A DNA stretch of 64,000 nucleotides. It comes from Dyadobacter arcticus (GTDB taxonomy: Bacteria > Bacteroidota > Bacteroidia > Cytophagales > Spirosomataceae). The stretch is from the NCBI RefSeq assembly GCF_011762185.1, contig NZ_JAASQJ010000002.1:248001-312000 (forward strand), in the 5' to 3' direction. Both the position numbers and the translations under genes were made by a program. Positions 8,161 to 17,037 of this stretch are shown piece by piece. Below the pieces are notes generated by a model that saw nothing but the letters and a program-made list of their open reading frames with translations, was not told the DNA's origin and ran no database searches. How positions within the stretch are numbered: position 1 is the first letter of the stretch; every line of letters begins with the position of its first letter.

Positions 8161-11100
8161 CTACCTGACGAGCAGAACCTTCTTATACATTTCCCTGCCA
8201 TCTTTCAACCTAACAAGCAGCTGATAAATCCCCGATTGGTATTTTGTCAGATCCAGCCTGCCGAGATTTGTTTCGTTCCAAATCTCCCGATCCAAAATAG
8301 TTATTCCTGCATTGTTAATCAACTTAAACCCTGAAATGATCCCCGATGCTCGGATGGTAAGAATGTCAGTGGCCGGGCTTGGGTATGCTGTAATTTCGAG
8401 ATCGGCGATTCCCAGTTGCGCGGAAACAATCTTACTGTATGCATAAGTGCCATCCAGGTCCAACATTTTCAGTCGGTAATATTGTGTCGCACCGGAGCGT
8501 ACCGATTGATCTGCAAAAAGGTATTTGCCTGATGCATCTTTTGTATCTGGCTTAATGGTAGCAAGATAGGCGAATGCCTTTTTAGGATCTTCCGTTCTTT
8601 CCAGCTCAAAATGATCAAAATCCACTTCCTGGCTTGTCGACCAGCGTATTTCGATAGCGCTGTTTTCAACTGCACGCGCAGCCATGGATGTTAATGTCAC
8701 TGGAAGTGAGGAAGAACTCCCGGTCACAAAAAACCCGCTGAAACCATTCACATTAAAAGTGACTTCCCAACGGGAATAGGCGCTGTTCCAAACAATGTTT
8801 TCGTTGGCAGGATGGAAAGGCGGAACCGATGTACCAGAATAACTGCCCACAGCACCCGTTTCGGACGTACCATGAAACTGATTGATGTACAGATTGGACT
8901 TGTTTCCCGACGGTCCAGACGGTAATAGTTCGCTTCCTGCACGGGTATTGTATTCTGTAAATTCCTGTTGTAAAAAATACAACGTTATCGTTGCAGTAGC
9001 CGTCTCGGCACCTGAGACAGGCGACAGGTCGTAATGCCTGGTAACATATGGATGCGAAGCGGGAACAGTTTCATCAATGTATACTTTCGCATTCAGATCT
9101 CCTGACACAGGAGATGCTCCCGATGGTAAAATCCGAGCCACCACGCGGCAGTCGGTAGCATAAAGATCATCGGCCCCGAAGCTCAGTGGGTGTGAAACTT
9201 CATCGCCTGCAATGGCAAGTACCGTTGCTAATACAGTTACTGTTTGCGTAGCAGTTGCAGTGTTGCCGTTCACGTCTGTCGCTGTCCAGATAACCGTTGT
9301 GACGCCAATCGGATAAACACCCGGCCCATCGTTTGTGGTAGATGCTACGCCACAATTGTCTCCCGATGTTGCCATGCCGATGATTACACCCGCAGCATTG
9401 CACCCGTTATTGTTAGTGGTCACAATGTTGGCAGGCGCTGTGATTGTAGGTAGCTCGGTATCCGAAACAATCACAGTTTGTGTGGCTGTAGATTCATTAC
9501 CAGAGAGATCCGTAAAAGTCCAGCTGACCGTGAAAGTCCCTTGATCCGTGTAAGAAGTTGGATCGCTGGTGGTTCCCGGAACAGGACCGCCGCAATTGTC
9601 CGAGGTGGTTGGTGAAGGCACCGTTGCAGAGCAAATGCCATGGACAATTGGCAACGAAGGCACATTGGGAGCAGTTACGTCTTTTGCGGTAAGTGTGACG
9701 GTCTGCACGTCTGTCAAACCGGCCGCATCCGTTGCGGTAATAGTCACCTCTATCGTCTCATTTCGGCTTGCTGGCGTGGTAGAGCCGGCAAGCGGGCTTT
9801 GTGTAATCACCGTTCCCGCACAGTTATCAATCGCTGATGACGAGCTTACCAAATCAGGAATTGTAATTGCGCAGCTGGCATTAATGCTGACATTCTGGTT
9901 CGCAGCAGCAGTGAGCACCGGATTTTGATTATCCGTTACCGTTATATTAAATGTATGTATAGCGTCGGGCGAACAACCATTTGATAATGTGACGGTTACG
10001 GTAGTGATACCCTTATTGTAAGCGAGGCCGTTCCCAGTTCCGCTGCCGCTACCGGTGGTTGCCCCGGTTAGTGCGTAGGATAAGGTCAATGGATGCAGAG
10101 CTGTATTACTGCCTCCTGCCTCGGCCGTGTAATTGACTGCTGCTGTGCAAAGGCCGGCATTTGTATCCGTGCTTCTGTCCGAAGGAGTAGTGGAGAAGAA
10201 CGGGGACGTCAGTACCGTAACAACCGCCGAGCCTGTCAGCGATGTCGCTTCGCATTTGTTGGCATCCGTGATAGATACCAGGCTATATGTGGTGGTTGCC
10301 GATGGTGATACTGCTACACTGGTACCTGAAGCATAATCGTTTAATGTGAATTGGTCTGTTCCGTTGGTATATACCACTACAAACGGCGCTGTTCCATTGG
10401 ATAAAGTAAAAACCAGCGGCGTGCTTCCTCCGGGACAAATTTCAGAGGTTCCGGAAATGACGCCTCTTGGTGGGTTTTGAAGGGTTTGGCTTTCGTAGGC
10501 TCCCATGTCCGTCTCCGCACCATTTTGTCCATCACCGTTGAAACGAGCATTGCCAAGGATGTCGGTTGCAGGGGCATCAGTGGCTGTTCCGGCGTCCACT
10601 GCGGGGGAGCAAACCAGCAATTGAATTCCATCATCTATCGTACCCAAAATATTATCCGGACCATCGGGGTCAGCTTCATTTTTGAAAAGCGGATCGGTAT
10701 CCAGGTTGCCTGTGCCAGTGTAGCCGCCTTCGACGATGCTGTATGTTACGGGGGCAGGGGCTGCTGGATCCGAATTGATAATCTCGTCGCCATTGTTCCA
10801 GAATATATTGTTGGAAAAAAGTCTCAAACCCTCGGGATTTGACTCTATATACCCCTGTTCGTTTGAATGATAGTATGCGCCCCCCGACGTCGCGCTGTTG
10901 TTGTGGAAAGTGCTGTTGATCAGCTTGGCACGAGGGATTCCGGCACCCCCCACAGGGCGATCTTCAAACAATGCACCTCCCAGCTGGGTCGCGCTGTTAT
11001 TCAGGAAAACATTATTTTCAATCGATAACCCTATGAGACTCATATACATGGCGCCTCCGTTTGAATTTCCCCCGGAAGCAGTATTACCATCGAAAATACA

Positions 11101-12318
11101 ACTGCTAATGGTTCCAAATGCCAGATTTTGAATATTTATGGCACCCCCGTGGCCTCCCGCCTTGTTACTGGTAAAAGTACATTTGGAGATGTTTTGCGGG
11201 CTACTTGGATATGGCCCATTGCAGTAAACAGCGCCTGCATCGCCGCTGGCTTCATTACCCTCGAATTTGCATTGTGATATCTGAGGCGATGAGGCATTGC
11301 TAGATATCGCTCCTCCGGTAACTGCCTTATTATTGGTAAACGTGCAGCCAGTTATCATGGTCGATTCTTGCACTTGGTTCATAGCGATCGCACCTCCGCC
11401 TCTAAGCGACTCATTTCCTGTGAAACTGCAATTGGTAAAGGATTGATTGGAACCTTCGATTGCCGCGGCCCCTCCGTTATTTCCTTTATTATTTTCGAAA
11501 TGGCAATTTAAAAATTGGACCTCTCCTCCTACACCAACACCCCCGCTGCCGAAGAAAGTATCGTTAGCATTGTTATTGGAGAAAGTACAGTTTTCAATTT
11601 TCGCTTTGGTATCTCCAAACGTGGCTCCTGCCGAGCCACCACTCCCCGGATCATATGATGTGTTTTCGGTAATGAGGCAATTTTTGATTGTTATCTTTTC
11701 ACTCCGCGCCCGGTCAACAACAAGTCCAGCGCCATTTTCATTTCGGATAAAATTTGCCCCATAAAATGTAAGATTCCCTTCATCGCCGTTGATTCCATTT
11801 GCATACCCATTTCGGATCGTAAACCCTTCAAAAAGAATTTCAGCTTCCACATCTTGCTGGAAAATAATGGCTACGTGGTAGCTGTTATCCACTTTGTCGC
11901 CTGCTGTGCCTATGTCGCCGTCCAGATAGGTCGGGTTTGCGCCTGGGTTTGCCGTTGCGCCGTTGGTTGCCGATGCCGGATATCCTCCATATATTTTCAG
12001 GCTTTTGTTCAGTCCATCGCCTCTATAAAGCTCAAAGGACTGCCTTCTTCCAACCTGAACTCCGGTATACGCCTCGTCTGGTTTGTAAACACCTGCCGCC
12101 ACATGTATTTCAACAGCGGTACCCTCGGCAACCAGATTCGCTTCGGCCAGCGCTTTGTTCAGGTTCTGAAAAGCAGAGGCCCAGGTTGTTCCAGAATTGG
12201 CGTCGCTGCCACCAGATTTTTTCACATAAAAAGTTTGAGCCTGCACACTGAGGCTTAGGAGGAGAAAAAACGCGGAGCAAATCAATCGTCCGCACATCAG
12301 GTAAAGTGTTTTCATCAT
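8161..12318 (-). CDS. T9SS-secreted beta-helix/HYR-domain surface protein
   Basis: This is a 1385-residue secreted protein. The signal peptide (1-28) ends in LSVQAQ. A right-handed parallel beta-helix follows (about 40-600) with recurring units such as SNASSPQISQCKFEGNEASG and GGAINIQN. It ends in a choice-of-anchor segment containing CSPAVDAGTATDA and GNARFNGDGQNGAETDMGAY. Several Ig-like/HYR modules follow (about 650-1130), for example TAPANIVTTNNNGCNA and IGVTTVIWTATDVNGNTAT, then the LPVTLTSMAAR pre-CTD module. The C-terminal type A sorting domain (about 1310-1385; ITAYPSPATDILTI ... YQLLVRLKDGREMYKKVLLV) directs outer-membrane passage by the Por machinery. The target is unknown; adhesion or polysaccharide binding is plausible. 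Confidence 0.9.
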   Translation of the reverse strand: MMKTLYLMCGRLICSAFFLLLSLSVQAQTFYVKKSGGSDANSGTTWASAFQNLNKALAEANLVAEGTAVEIHVAAGVYKPDEAYTGVQVGRRQSFELYRGDGLNKSLKIYGGYPASATNGATANPGANPTYLDGDIGTAGDKVDNSYHVAIIFQQDVEAEILFEGFTIRNGYANGINGDEGNLTFYGANFIRNENGAGLVVDRARSEKITIKNCLITENTSYDPGSGGSAGATFGDTKAKIENCTFSNNNANDTFFGSGGVGVGGEVQFLNCHFENNKGNNGGAAAIEGSNQSFTNCSFTGNESLRGGGAIAMNQVQESTMITGCTFTNNKAVTGGAISSNASSPQISQCKFEGNEASGDAGAVYCNGPYPSSPQNISKCTFTSNKAGGHGGAINIQNLAFGTISSCIFDGNTASGGNSNGGAMYMSLIGLSIENNVFLNNSATQLGGALFEDRPVGGAGIPRAKLINSTFHNNSATSGGAYYHSNEQGYIESNPEGLRLFSNNIFWNNGDEIINSDPAAPAPVTYSIVEGGYTGTGNLDTDPLFKNEADPDGPDNILGTIDDGIQLLVCSPAVDAGTATDAPATDILGNARFNGDGQNGAETDMGAYESQTLQNPPRGVISGTSEICPGGSTPLVFTLSNGTAPFVVVYTNGTDQFTLNDYASGTSVAVSPSATTTYSLVSITDANKCEATSLTGSAVVTVLTSPFFSTTPSDRSTDTNAGLCTAAVNYTAEAGGSNTALHPLTLSYALTGATTGSGSGTGNGLAYNKGITTVTVTLSNGCSPDAIHTFNITVTDNQNPVLTAAANQNVSINASCAITIPDLVSSSSAIDNCAGTVITQSPLAGSTTPASRNETIEVTITATDAAGLTDVQTVTLTAKDVTAPNVPSLPIVHGICSATVPSPTTSDNCGGPVPGTTSDPTSYTDQGTFTVSWTFTDLSGNESTATQTVIVSDTELPTITAPANIVTTNNNGCNAAGVIIGMATSGDNCGVASTTNDGPGVYPIGVTTVIWTATDVNGNTATATQTVTVLATVLAIAGDEVSHPLSFGADDLYATDCRVVARILPSGASPVSGDLNAKVYIDETVPASHPYVTRHYDLSPVSGAETATATITLYFLQQEFTEYNTRAGSELLPSGPSGNKSNLYINQFHGTSETGAVGSYSGTSVPPFHPANENIVWNSAYSRWEVTFNVNGFSGFFVTGSSSSLPVTLTSMAARAVENSAIEIRWSTSQEVDFDHFELERTEDPKKAFAYLATIKPDTKDASGKYLFADQSVRSGATQYYRLKMLDLDGTYAYSKIVSAQLGIADLEITAYPSPATDILTIRASGIISGFKLINNAGITILDREIWNETNLGRLDLTKYQSGIYQLLVRLKDGREMYKKVLLVR

Positions 12319-12427
12319 GCTGGAATGTTAAGTAAGTTATAACCGGAACATTAGTCGTAAACCCTGCACAAAAGGAAACATGTTGTTCGCGAAAATTCGG
12401 AGGGCTTAACAAAAGTAGCTTTTACAA

Positions 12428-12465
12428 AACCGCCCCGCCTCCCATAAAAGGGGGACGGGGCGGTT
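12428..12465. terminator. GC-rich hairpin upstream of the T9SS gene
   Basis: AACCGCCCCG (12428-12437) pairs perfectly with CGGGGCGGTT (12456-12465), and the inner CTCCC/GGGGG bases extend the stem. It is a strong hairpin about 110 bp upstream of the leftward T9SS gene and before the rightward remnants. No flanking gene ends here in the expected orientation, so it may be left over from a deleted gene or act in the leader. Confidence 0.55.
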
Positions 12466-12570
12466 GAAGTTATTAACCGGTAAAATGCGTCGCTAAGTCA
12501 AAAAATCCTCGAAAGTGAGCCATGTCTACCCTATTGACCGTGGTTCATTTTACGTCGCACCGATCGATCT

Positions 12571-12783
12571 TTGGTGAGACGGCCAAATAAACCTCACATT
12601 GAATGGGATGATGAAGAAAAGCCAAACCTTATTCAGTTTTCCAATGACGGAAGCATGGCTTATTCCTTAGATGGAAACGCAGTTCAAATGCCCGATTCTA
12701 CTGGGACAATTCACGCGGTACGTAACAAGGTGTTACACATTTGGAAGAAAAATACAGAAGGAAATTGGAGAGTTTCGTACTGA
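12571..12783 (+). pseudogene. DUF4440/NTF2-like protein, C-terminal remnant
   Basis: The 70-residue frame from a GTG carries a pattern typical of the C-terminal half of small SnoaL/DUF4440 nuclear-transport-factor-2-fold proteins: NDGSMAYSLDG, then NKVLHIWKKNTEGNWRVSY. In full proteins this is a beta-strand pair, 'gdlgyt.G', leading to 'y.tiWkk..dGsWkv'. Intact members are 130-160 residues, so the N-terminal half is missing. Sequence upstream to the 12428-12465 hairpin shows no continuation. It is likely a remnant rather than a working gene. Confidence 0.5.
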
Positions 12784-12846
12784 TGGTGTATCCTCAAAGA
12801 AGTAAATAAGCTTTTTTATAACATGACATCTTAACAAGATTTTGCT

Positions 12847-12984
12847 ATGAGGGCGCAATTAAGAAATACACACAGAAAGTTTCTCAAACAGTCTGCAATG
12901 ACAGCAACGATGTTCCCTCTTTTGTTTTCCTGCGGAGAGAGTTCAAGATCATCCAATTCCTCGTTTCGATCAGGACGCAATTAA
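12847..12984 (+). pseudogene. Orphan signal-peptide fragment (Tat/lipoprotein-like)
   Basis: This 45-codon frame encodes RNTHRKFLKQSAMTATMFPL followed by LFSCGESS. The layout (RKFLK, hydrophobic stretch, then a lipobox-like LFSCG) is what begins Bacteroidetes secreted oxidoreductases and sugar-phosphate isomerases of the Gfo/Idh/MocA or xylose-isomerase type. The frame stops 15 residues after the Cys. It is therefore probably the N-terminal scrap of a deleted secreted enzyme; a functional peptide cannot be excluded. Confidence 0.4.
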
Positions 12985-13142
12985 AAAATTTAAAACCAGT
13001 AGAGCAATCTATAAGTCGCAGATCCGCCGTTTTGCTCGCACCGACACCCGCGTTTGCAACTAAAACCCTTCTACTCCGCGAGCAAACCCCTACTTCTTCT
13101 TGTGCTTGCTTGACCAAAGCAATCTCATGCGTATTTTTGAGG

Positions 13143-13718
13143 ATGGATCGACTGCTCAAAACCATTCAGCACTATATTCCCCTCTCCTCAGCGGATGAAG
13201 CTATCATTGCCACTTTATTTCGCCAACAAAAACTTAGTAAAGGCGAGCATCTCCTGCAGGCTGGGCAGGTCTGCAAAAACGTCTTCTTTATGGAAAAGGG
13301 CCTGGTCCGCTATTATGCCAATATAGAGGGGGAGGAGAAAACTAGCTACTTTAACAAAGAGGGCGAATTTGTTTGTGATTACGTCAGCTTTCTCCCCCAG
13401 CAGCCCTCGAGGACTAACATTCAGGCGTTGGAAGACTCTACCGTCTATAGTATCAGCCAAACCAATATGGACGTGTTTTACCAACAAGTTGAACAGGGTG
13501 AACGATTTGGGCGGCTGGCCATTAGCGACGTTTTCGTGAGTGCTATCCACCAGATCAACTCTCTCTACACCGACATGCCCGAGTTGCGCTACCAAACCTT
13601 TCTGGCGAAGTTTCCCGAGATTGCCCAGCGCATTCCTCAATATTATATCGCCTCCTACGTGGGCATCAAGCCCCAATCCCTGAGCCGCATTCGAAAAAGA
13701 ATGGCCCAGACGCATTAA
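13143..13718 (+). CDS. Crp/Fnr-family transcriptional regulator
   Basis: The 191-residue start at 13143 (MDRLLKTIQHYIPLS) is preferred over an upstream open extension that has no family similarity. The cyclic-nucleotide-binding-type beta-roll (about 20-115) contains KLSKGEHLLQAGQVCKN and FFMEKGLVRYY. A long dimer helix and a short C-terminal HTH (ASYVGIKPQSLSRIRKRM) follow. This is the usual Bacteroidetes cNMP-binding regulator of about 190 residues, in which the ligand is normally unknown and the nucleotide-contact residues are often lost. The DUF4267 and membrane-protein genes follow on the same strand 70 bp downstream and are plausible targets or operon partners. Confidence 0.88.
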   Translation: MDRLLKTIQHYIPLSSADEAIIATLFRQQKLSKGEHLLQAGQVCKNVFFMEKGLVRYYANIEGEEKTSYFNKEGEFVCDYVSFLPQQPSRTNIQALEDSTVYSISQTNMDVFYQQVEQGERFGRLAISDVFVSAIHQINSLYTDMPELRYQTFLAKFPEIAQRIPQYYIASYVGIKPQSLSRIRKRMAQTH

Positions 13719-13791
13719 TTAACATAGGTGAACGAAGGGTTGTTTTTTGGTCGTGAGCTTTGTGGTCTCAATCAATCACGACAATACCACT

Positions 13792-14211
13792 ATGAAAACA
13801 GAAAATGCACCGGCCCGCTGGGGCTGGCGGTCTGCATCCTATTGGATGATCCTGCCCATCGCGCTGGGAATTCTCTTCATCGGTCTCCGGTTTGTGCTGG
13901 CTCCCCAGATCAGTCTGGAAGATTTCGGGATACGGCCCTTGAATGATTCGGATCTTACTGTGGGCCGCATCAAGGGGATACGCGATATTTTTTCGGGATT
14001 GGCCCTTTTGGCTTTAATACTGACCCAGATGAAAAAAGCGACCGCGTATGTGTTTACGGCCGCCATCATCATCCCCTTTACGGACTGCCTGCTGATCTAT
14101 TTACAGAACGGAGTGGACCTGCCCCGCCTGCTGGTCCATAGCGGAACCGCCGTATACATGGTCATTACCAGTTTTTTATTATTCAGCCCTAGTCATAATG
14201 CAACTGCCTGA
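13792..14211 (+). CDS. DUF4267 small membrane protein
   Basis: This is a 139-residue protein starting at MKTENAPARWGWRS, with about four hydrophobic helices. The segment GIRDIFSGLALLALIL followed by YVFTAAIIIPFTDCLLI is characteristic of the DUF4267 family, which is widespread and functionally undefined. Its TGA overlaps the ATG of the next gene, so the two are translationally coupled. Position behind a Crp/Fnr regulator suggests control by it (inference). Confidence 0.75.
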   Translation: MKTENAPARWGWRSASYWMILPIALGILFIGLRFVLAPQISLEDFGIRPLNDSDLTVGRIKGIRDIFSGLALLALILTQMKKATAYVFTAAIIIPFTDCLLIYLQNGVDLPRLLVHSGTAVYMVITSFLLFSPSHNATA

Positions 14212-14687
14212 TGGATGCCTTCATGCTACGACAAGTGTTGCTAGTTCTGCACCTATCCGGTCTGGTACTGATGGTGGGCACCACGGTTACCGAGTTGGTG
14301 ATGTTCCGCTCGTTTGTAGGCCTGTTAAAGAAGCAGGATAAAGCAGCTGTCAGTCTTTTCGGACTCATGTCGGGTCTGGGCAGGATCTTACTAGCCGGCG
14401 GGGTAGTGTTGGCGCTTTCCGGGATCGGTCTGACGATTATTAGTGGGGGCGTATATTTCCAGCAGCTATGGCTTCAAGTAAAACTGGGGCTGATTTTGCT
14501 GCTGCCGCTGAACGGGCTTCTGGTGGGCAGTCCGCGAATGAAGCAGTTAAGAAATAGCCTGCTTGCGGAGGGCGTTGGCCCTAGTTTAGGGGTGCAACCT
14601 GCGGTCACGAAGCTAACTAGGTTTCACAGCGTTCAACTCGCGGTGTTTCTAACCATTATCATCCTGGCGGTCTTTAAATTTACTTAG
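14211..14687 (+). CDS. Four-helix integral membrane protein
   Basis: This 158-residue hydrophobic protein has about four transmembrane helices: residues 7-30, 55-80, 88-105 and 135-157. The first helix contains LHLSGLVLMVGTTVTEL, reminiscent of DUF2269/CopD-like small membrane proteins that place a His in the first helix, but I cannot assign a family with certainty. The start overlaps the stop of the DUF4267 gene. Both genes look intact and probably form one transcript with the Crp/Fnr regulator. Confidence 0.6.
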   Translation: MDAFMLRQVLLVLHLSGLVLMVGTTVTELVMFRSFVGLLKKQDKAAVSLFGLMSGLGRILLAGGVVLALSGIGLTIISGGVYFQQLWLQVKLGLILLLPLNGLLVGSPRMKQLRNSLLAEGVGPSLGVQPAVTKLTRFHSVQLAVFLTIIILAVFKFT

Positions 14688-14903
14688 CCTGCGGCAATCC
14701 CAAAATCGCCATCCCCCGCCCTCAACTAGGGTGTATGACTTTCCTATTTAGCCTTTTTGATGTGTGAATGGGTAATTGGATTATGGATGACCAATCAGGA
14801 ATGCGCTACGATTGATCCGTGATGGCAGGCCCCGGTCGGCAGAACATGCCAGTGGGGAATCGCGCTGGCATTTAGAATAATTGACCGAGCAAAATATGAT
14901 GAT

Positions 14904-15518
14904 GTGAACAAGGTTCTATCAGATTCAACCTTTAAAAATTTAAGGAGTGATCCCAGATGGGACAGGGCAATTGGTTCAATCAAAAGCAACAAAGAAATAA
15001 AGGAGGCAAAGTACAATTGGCACCTAATTGCAATTTTGGATACAGTCTTAGCCAACGATCAGCAATACCGATTAACCGTCAATGATACGATAAACAAGTA
15101 TGGAATGAATTCCAGGCAGGTTGATGAAATGAACAGGCTAATTCTTATTGAGGATAGTATTAATCTTCCGATAGTCACTGGGTTACTCAATGACTTTGGT
15201 TGGCCCGGTTCAGAGATAATTGCACAGCATGGAAATACAATATTCCTTGTTCTCCAACATTCCGACCTAGCCACACAACAAAAATACCTCCCATTAATGA
15301 GAGACGCAGTAAAGCGTGATGCTGCCGAAAACAGCTCTTTAGCACTACTCGAAGACCGGGTAGCATTAGGTCAAGGTAGATGCCAGATCTATGGCAGTCA
15401 AATCGGGTTCGACGAAAACACAAATAGCTACTATGTGTTGCCCTTGACGGATCCGGATCACGTTGATGAAAGAAGGAAAGAGGCTGGCCTAGGTACTCTA
15501 GGAGAATATGTCGCTTAG
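14904..15518 (+). CDS. DUF6624-domain protein, probably N-terminally truncated
   Basis: From a GTG the frame gives 204 residues. The DUF6624 part begins near residue 30 (IKEAKYNWHLIAILDTVLAN) and includes DFGWPGSEIIAQHG, FLVLQHSD and a C-terminal GRCQIYGSQIGFDENTNSYY; this matches the family's conserved core. The frame is open, without an ATG, back to a TGA at 14820-14822 and there encodes IALAFRIIDRAKYDDV. That resembles the TPR-like N-terminus of longer members, which also carry a signal peptide. The start codon and signal are missing, so the gene is probably a 5'-deleted remnant. Function of the family is unknown. Confidence 0.7.
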   Translation: MNKVLSDSTFKNLRSDPRWDRAIGSIKSNKEIKEAKYNWHLIAILDTVLANDQQYRLTVNDTINKYGMNSRQVDEMNRLILIEDSINLPIVTGLLNDFGWPGSEIIAQHGNTIFLVLQHSDLATQQKYLPLMRDAVKRDAAENSSLALLEDRVALGQGRCQIYGSQIGFDENTNSYYVLPLTDPDHVDERRKEAGLGTLGEYVA

Positions 15519-15996
15519 TGCTACGTGGAGATTTTATATTGAAGACCATCCGAGTTCTAGTCGGTTTTTATTGTCAAATTTCGCCTACTTTATTTATTAT
15601 TACGTAGTGCTAAAAAAAAGTAAGGCAGGTCGTACGGCAATGCGGATCCTCCTGCTAGGCGACTAACGTAATTGTTGACATTAATGGGCGGGATATCTTA
15701 TGTATTCGATTCGACGACAGTGTTACCAAGTGCAAATATGCACTGAGGTATTAGTTATTTTTTTAATTGTCCTTTTAATATCATCTTGTTCGAATGATGT
15801 AGCAAAGGACTGTACCACAATTAAAAACCCGTTTTATTTGCACTCAGAAAGATATGTGCTGAAATTTCTTGTTCAATTTCGGACATTTAAAACAATGATC
15901 GCCCACAACTACAAAGTGGGGTGAATGATTGTGCAACCTCTATCTTTACAAAGTGCGACTAAGATCAAAGGCTTGTTACAAAACCATAGAATAATT
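15519..15996. other. Intergenic region with a possible lipoprotein scrap
   Basis: No intact gene is visible. A rightward frame at 15700-15924 encodes a hydrophobic stretch and lipobox-like LIVLLISSCSNDV, then only 45 further residues without recognisable similarity. It may be the start of a deleted lipoprotein gene or chance. Confidence 0.3.
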
Positions 15997-16023
15997 GTCT
16001 CACGAAACCCTCGATCGTGAGAC
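15997..16023 (-). repeat. 27-bp dispersed palindrome, copy A
   Basis: An imperfect palindrome with 7-bp outer arms (GTCTCAC at 15997-16003, GTGAGAC at 16017-16023). Its reverse complement matches the copy at 28096-28122 at 24 to 25 of 27 positions. It lies between gene ends, 53 bp from the end of the DUF4249 gene. Confidence 0.7.
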
Positions 16024-16075
16024 GCGGTCTCATCATCTTCTAGACCTTGTCTCTCCGATCGCAGCTACGCTGGGG

Positions 16076-17032
16076 TTACCACCCCGACCTGTCGACAAAG
16101 ACAACAGCATTAAAAGCAGCAAAGCAGCCAAGGCCTCCCTGAATGTTGGTATAAACCGGCGTAGGCTCGGTGAACTTGTTGTCTTCTTTATAGTTAGCAG
16201 TTGAGCGCAAAAACTGATAATAATGCTCGTCCATATTTATCACTTCAATATGTACTTCGCTGATCCTAGCCTCATTATCAAAGGAACGCTCTACATTGTT
16301 TTTGTCCCGGTAAACTATCGTGTCCCTCTTTTCGAAAAACATATTCAATTCTGGGCCGACAAAAATTGATCCGTCAAGGTTGGCATCGTTGAATAAATTA
16401 TCAATTGGGGGGAAGAATGATATTTCAACCCATCCCCTTTGCAGGACAGGTCCAACATCTCCAGTTATCGGGTCAGACCATAATTGCTTGGCCCCATAAT
16501 CGATGAAACCTCTGGTCGAGTAATAATTATTTTCCCCTTTGATATCCTCCCATGATGACCTGACCCGCAGGCCCAAATAATGATTAAACTGAGTACCAGA
16601 AACATCTTCAATCAATACATTTTTAATCTTTGGCACATTCGCCGGAACCGTACAGGTAGCCTTGACATATCGCTTTCCATCATTGACCGTCAGCGTATAA
16701 GTTTGCCCGGCTAATATTTTAAATGCACTGCTATCGACGGCGTATAACGAAGTAGAATCGCGGCGCCGGATCCTGATCTGACCCGCATTGCCGGAAAGCA
16801 CCACTTCTGCATTAGTGATGTAAACAGGATTGTAAGATGCAGGCCCCAACAACGGTTGCGACTCGCTTACAATAACACTGATGATGGCTGATTGCGGTGA
16901 GATATAGCAAGAAACGACCAGTTTTGATTCAATTTTTGGCAATTTGCTCTCATCAAGGTCTTCTATCAAACCATCACAGCCACAGAACAACAGGGCGGAA
17001 ATCGTTATAATCCAAATATTGATATGCCTCAT
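16076..17032 (-). CDS. DUF4249 outer-membrane-associated lipoprotein
   Basis: This 318-residue protein has a lipoprotein signal peptide (LLFCGCDGL, lipidated Cys near residue 19). The DUF4249 hallmarks are KLVVSCYISPQSAIISVIVS near the start, a beta-sandwich region with VLSGNAGQIRIRRRDSTSLY, and YTLTVNDGKRYVKATCTVPA. The family is almost always encoded directly behind a CarboxypepD_reg TonB-dependent receptor, as here with a 5-bp gap, and is thought to act as its surface-exposed partner. The substrate is unknown. The gene ends in FVDRSGW and appears complete. Confidence 0.85.
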   Translation of the reverse strand: MRHINIWIITISALLFCGCDGLIEDLDESKLPKIESKLVVSCYISPQSAIISVIVSESQPLLGPASYNPVYITNAEVVLSGNAGQIRIRRRDSTSLYAVDSSAFKILAGQTYTLTVNDGKRYVKATCTVPANVPKIKNVLIEDVSGTQFNHYLGLRVRSSWEDIKGENNYYSTRGFIDYGAKQLWSDPITGDVGPVLQRGWVEISFFPPIDNLFNDANLDGSIFVGPELNMFFEKRDTIVYRDKNNVERSFDNEARISEVHIEVINMDEHYYQFLRSTANYKEDNKFTEPTPVYTNIQGGLGCFAAFNAVVFVDRSGW

Positions 17033-17037
17033 CGCGC

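Noticed and set aside
9244..12258. Several rightward open frames of 65-135 codons opposite the T9SS gene
   Set aside because: They are antisense to repetitive, GC-rich coding sequence, have no family similarity and no plausible start sites; they reflect codon bias of the true gene.
12884..13165. Leftward frame opposite the Crp/Fnr start, or an N-terminal extension of that gene to 13032
   Set aside because: The Crp/Fnr family begins at MDRLLKTIQ (13143); the extension and the antisense frame have no similarity.
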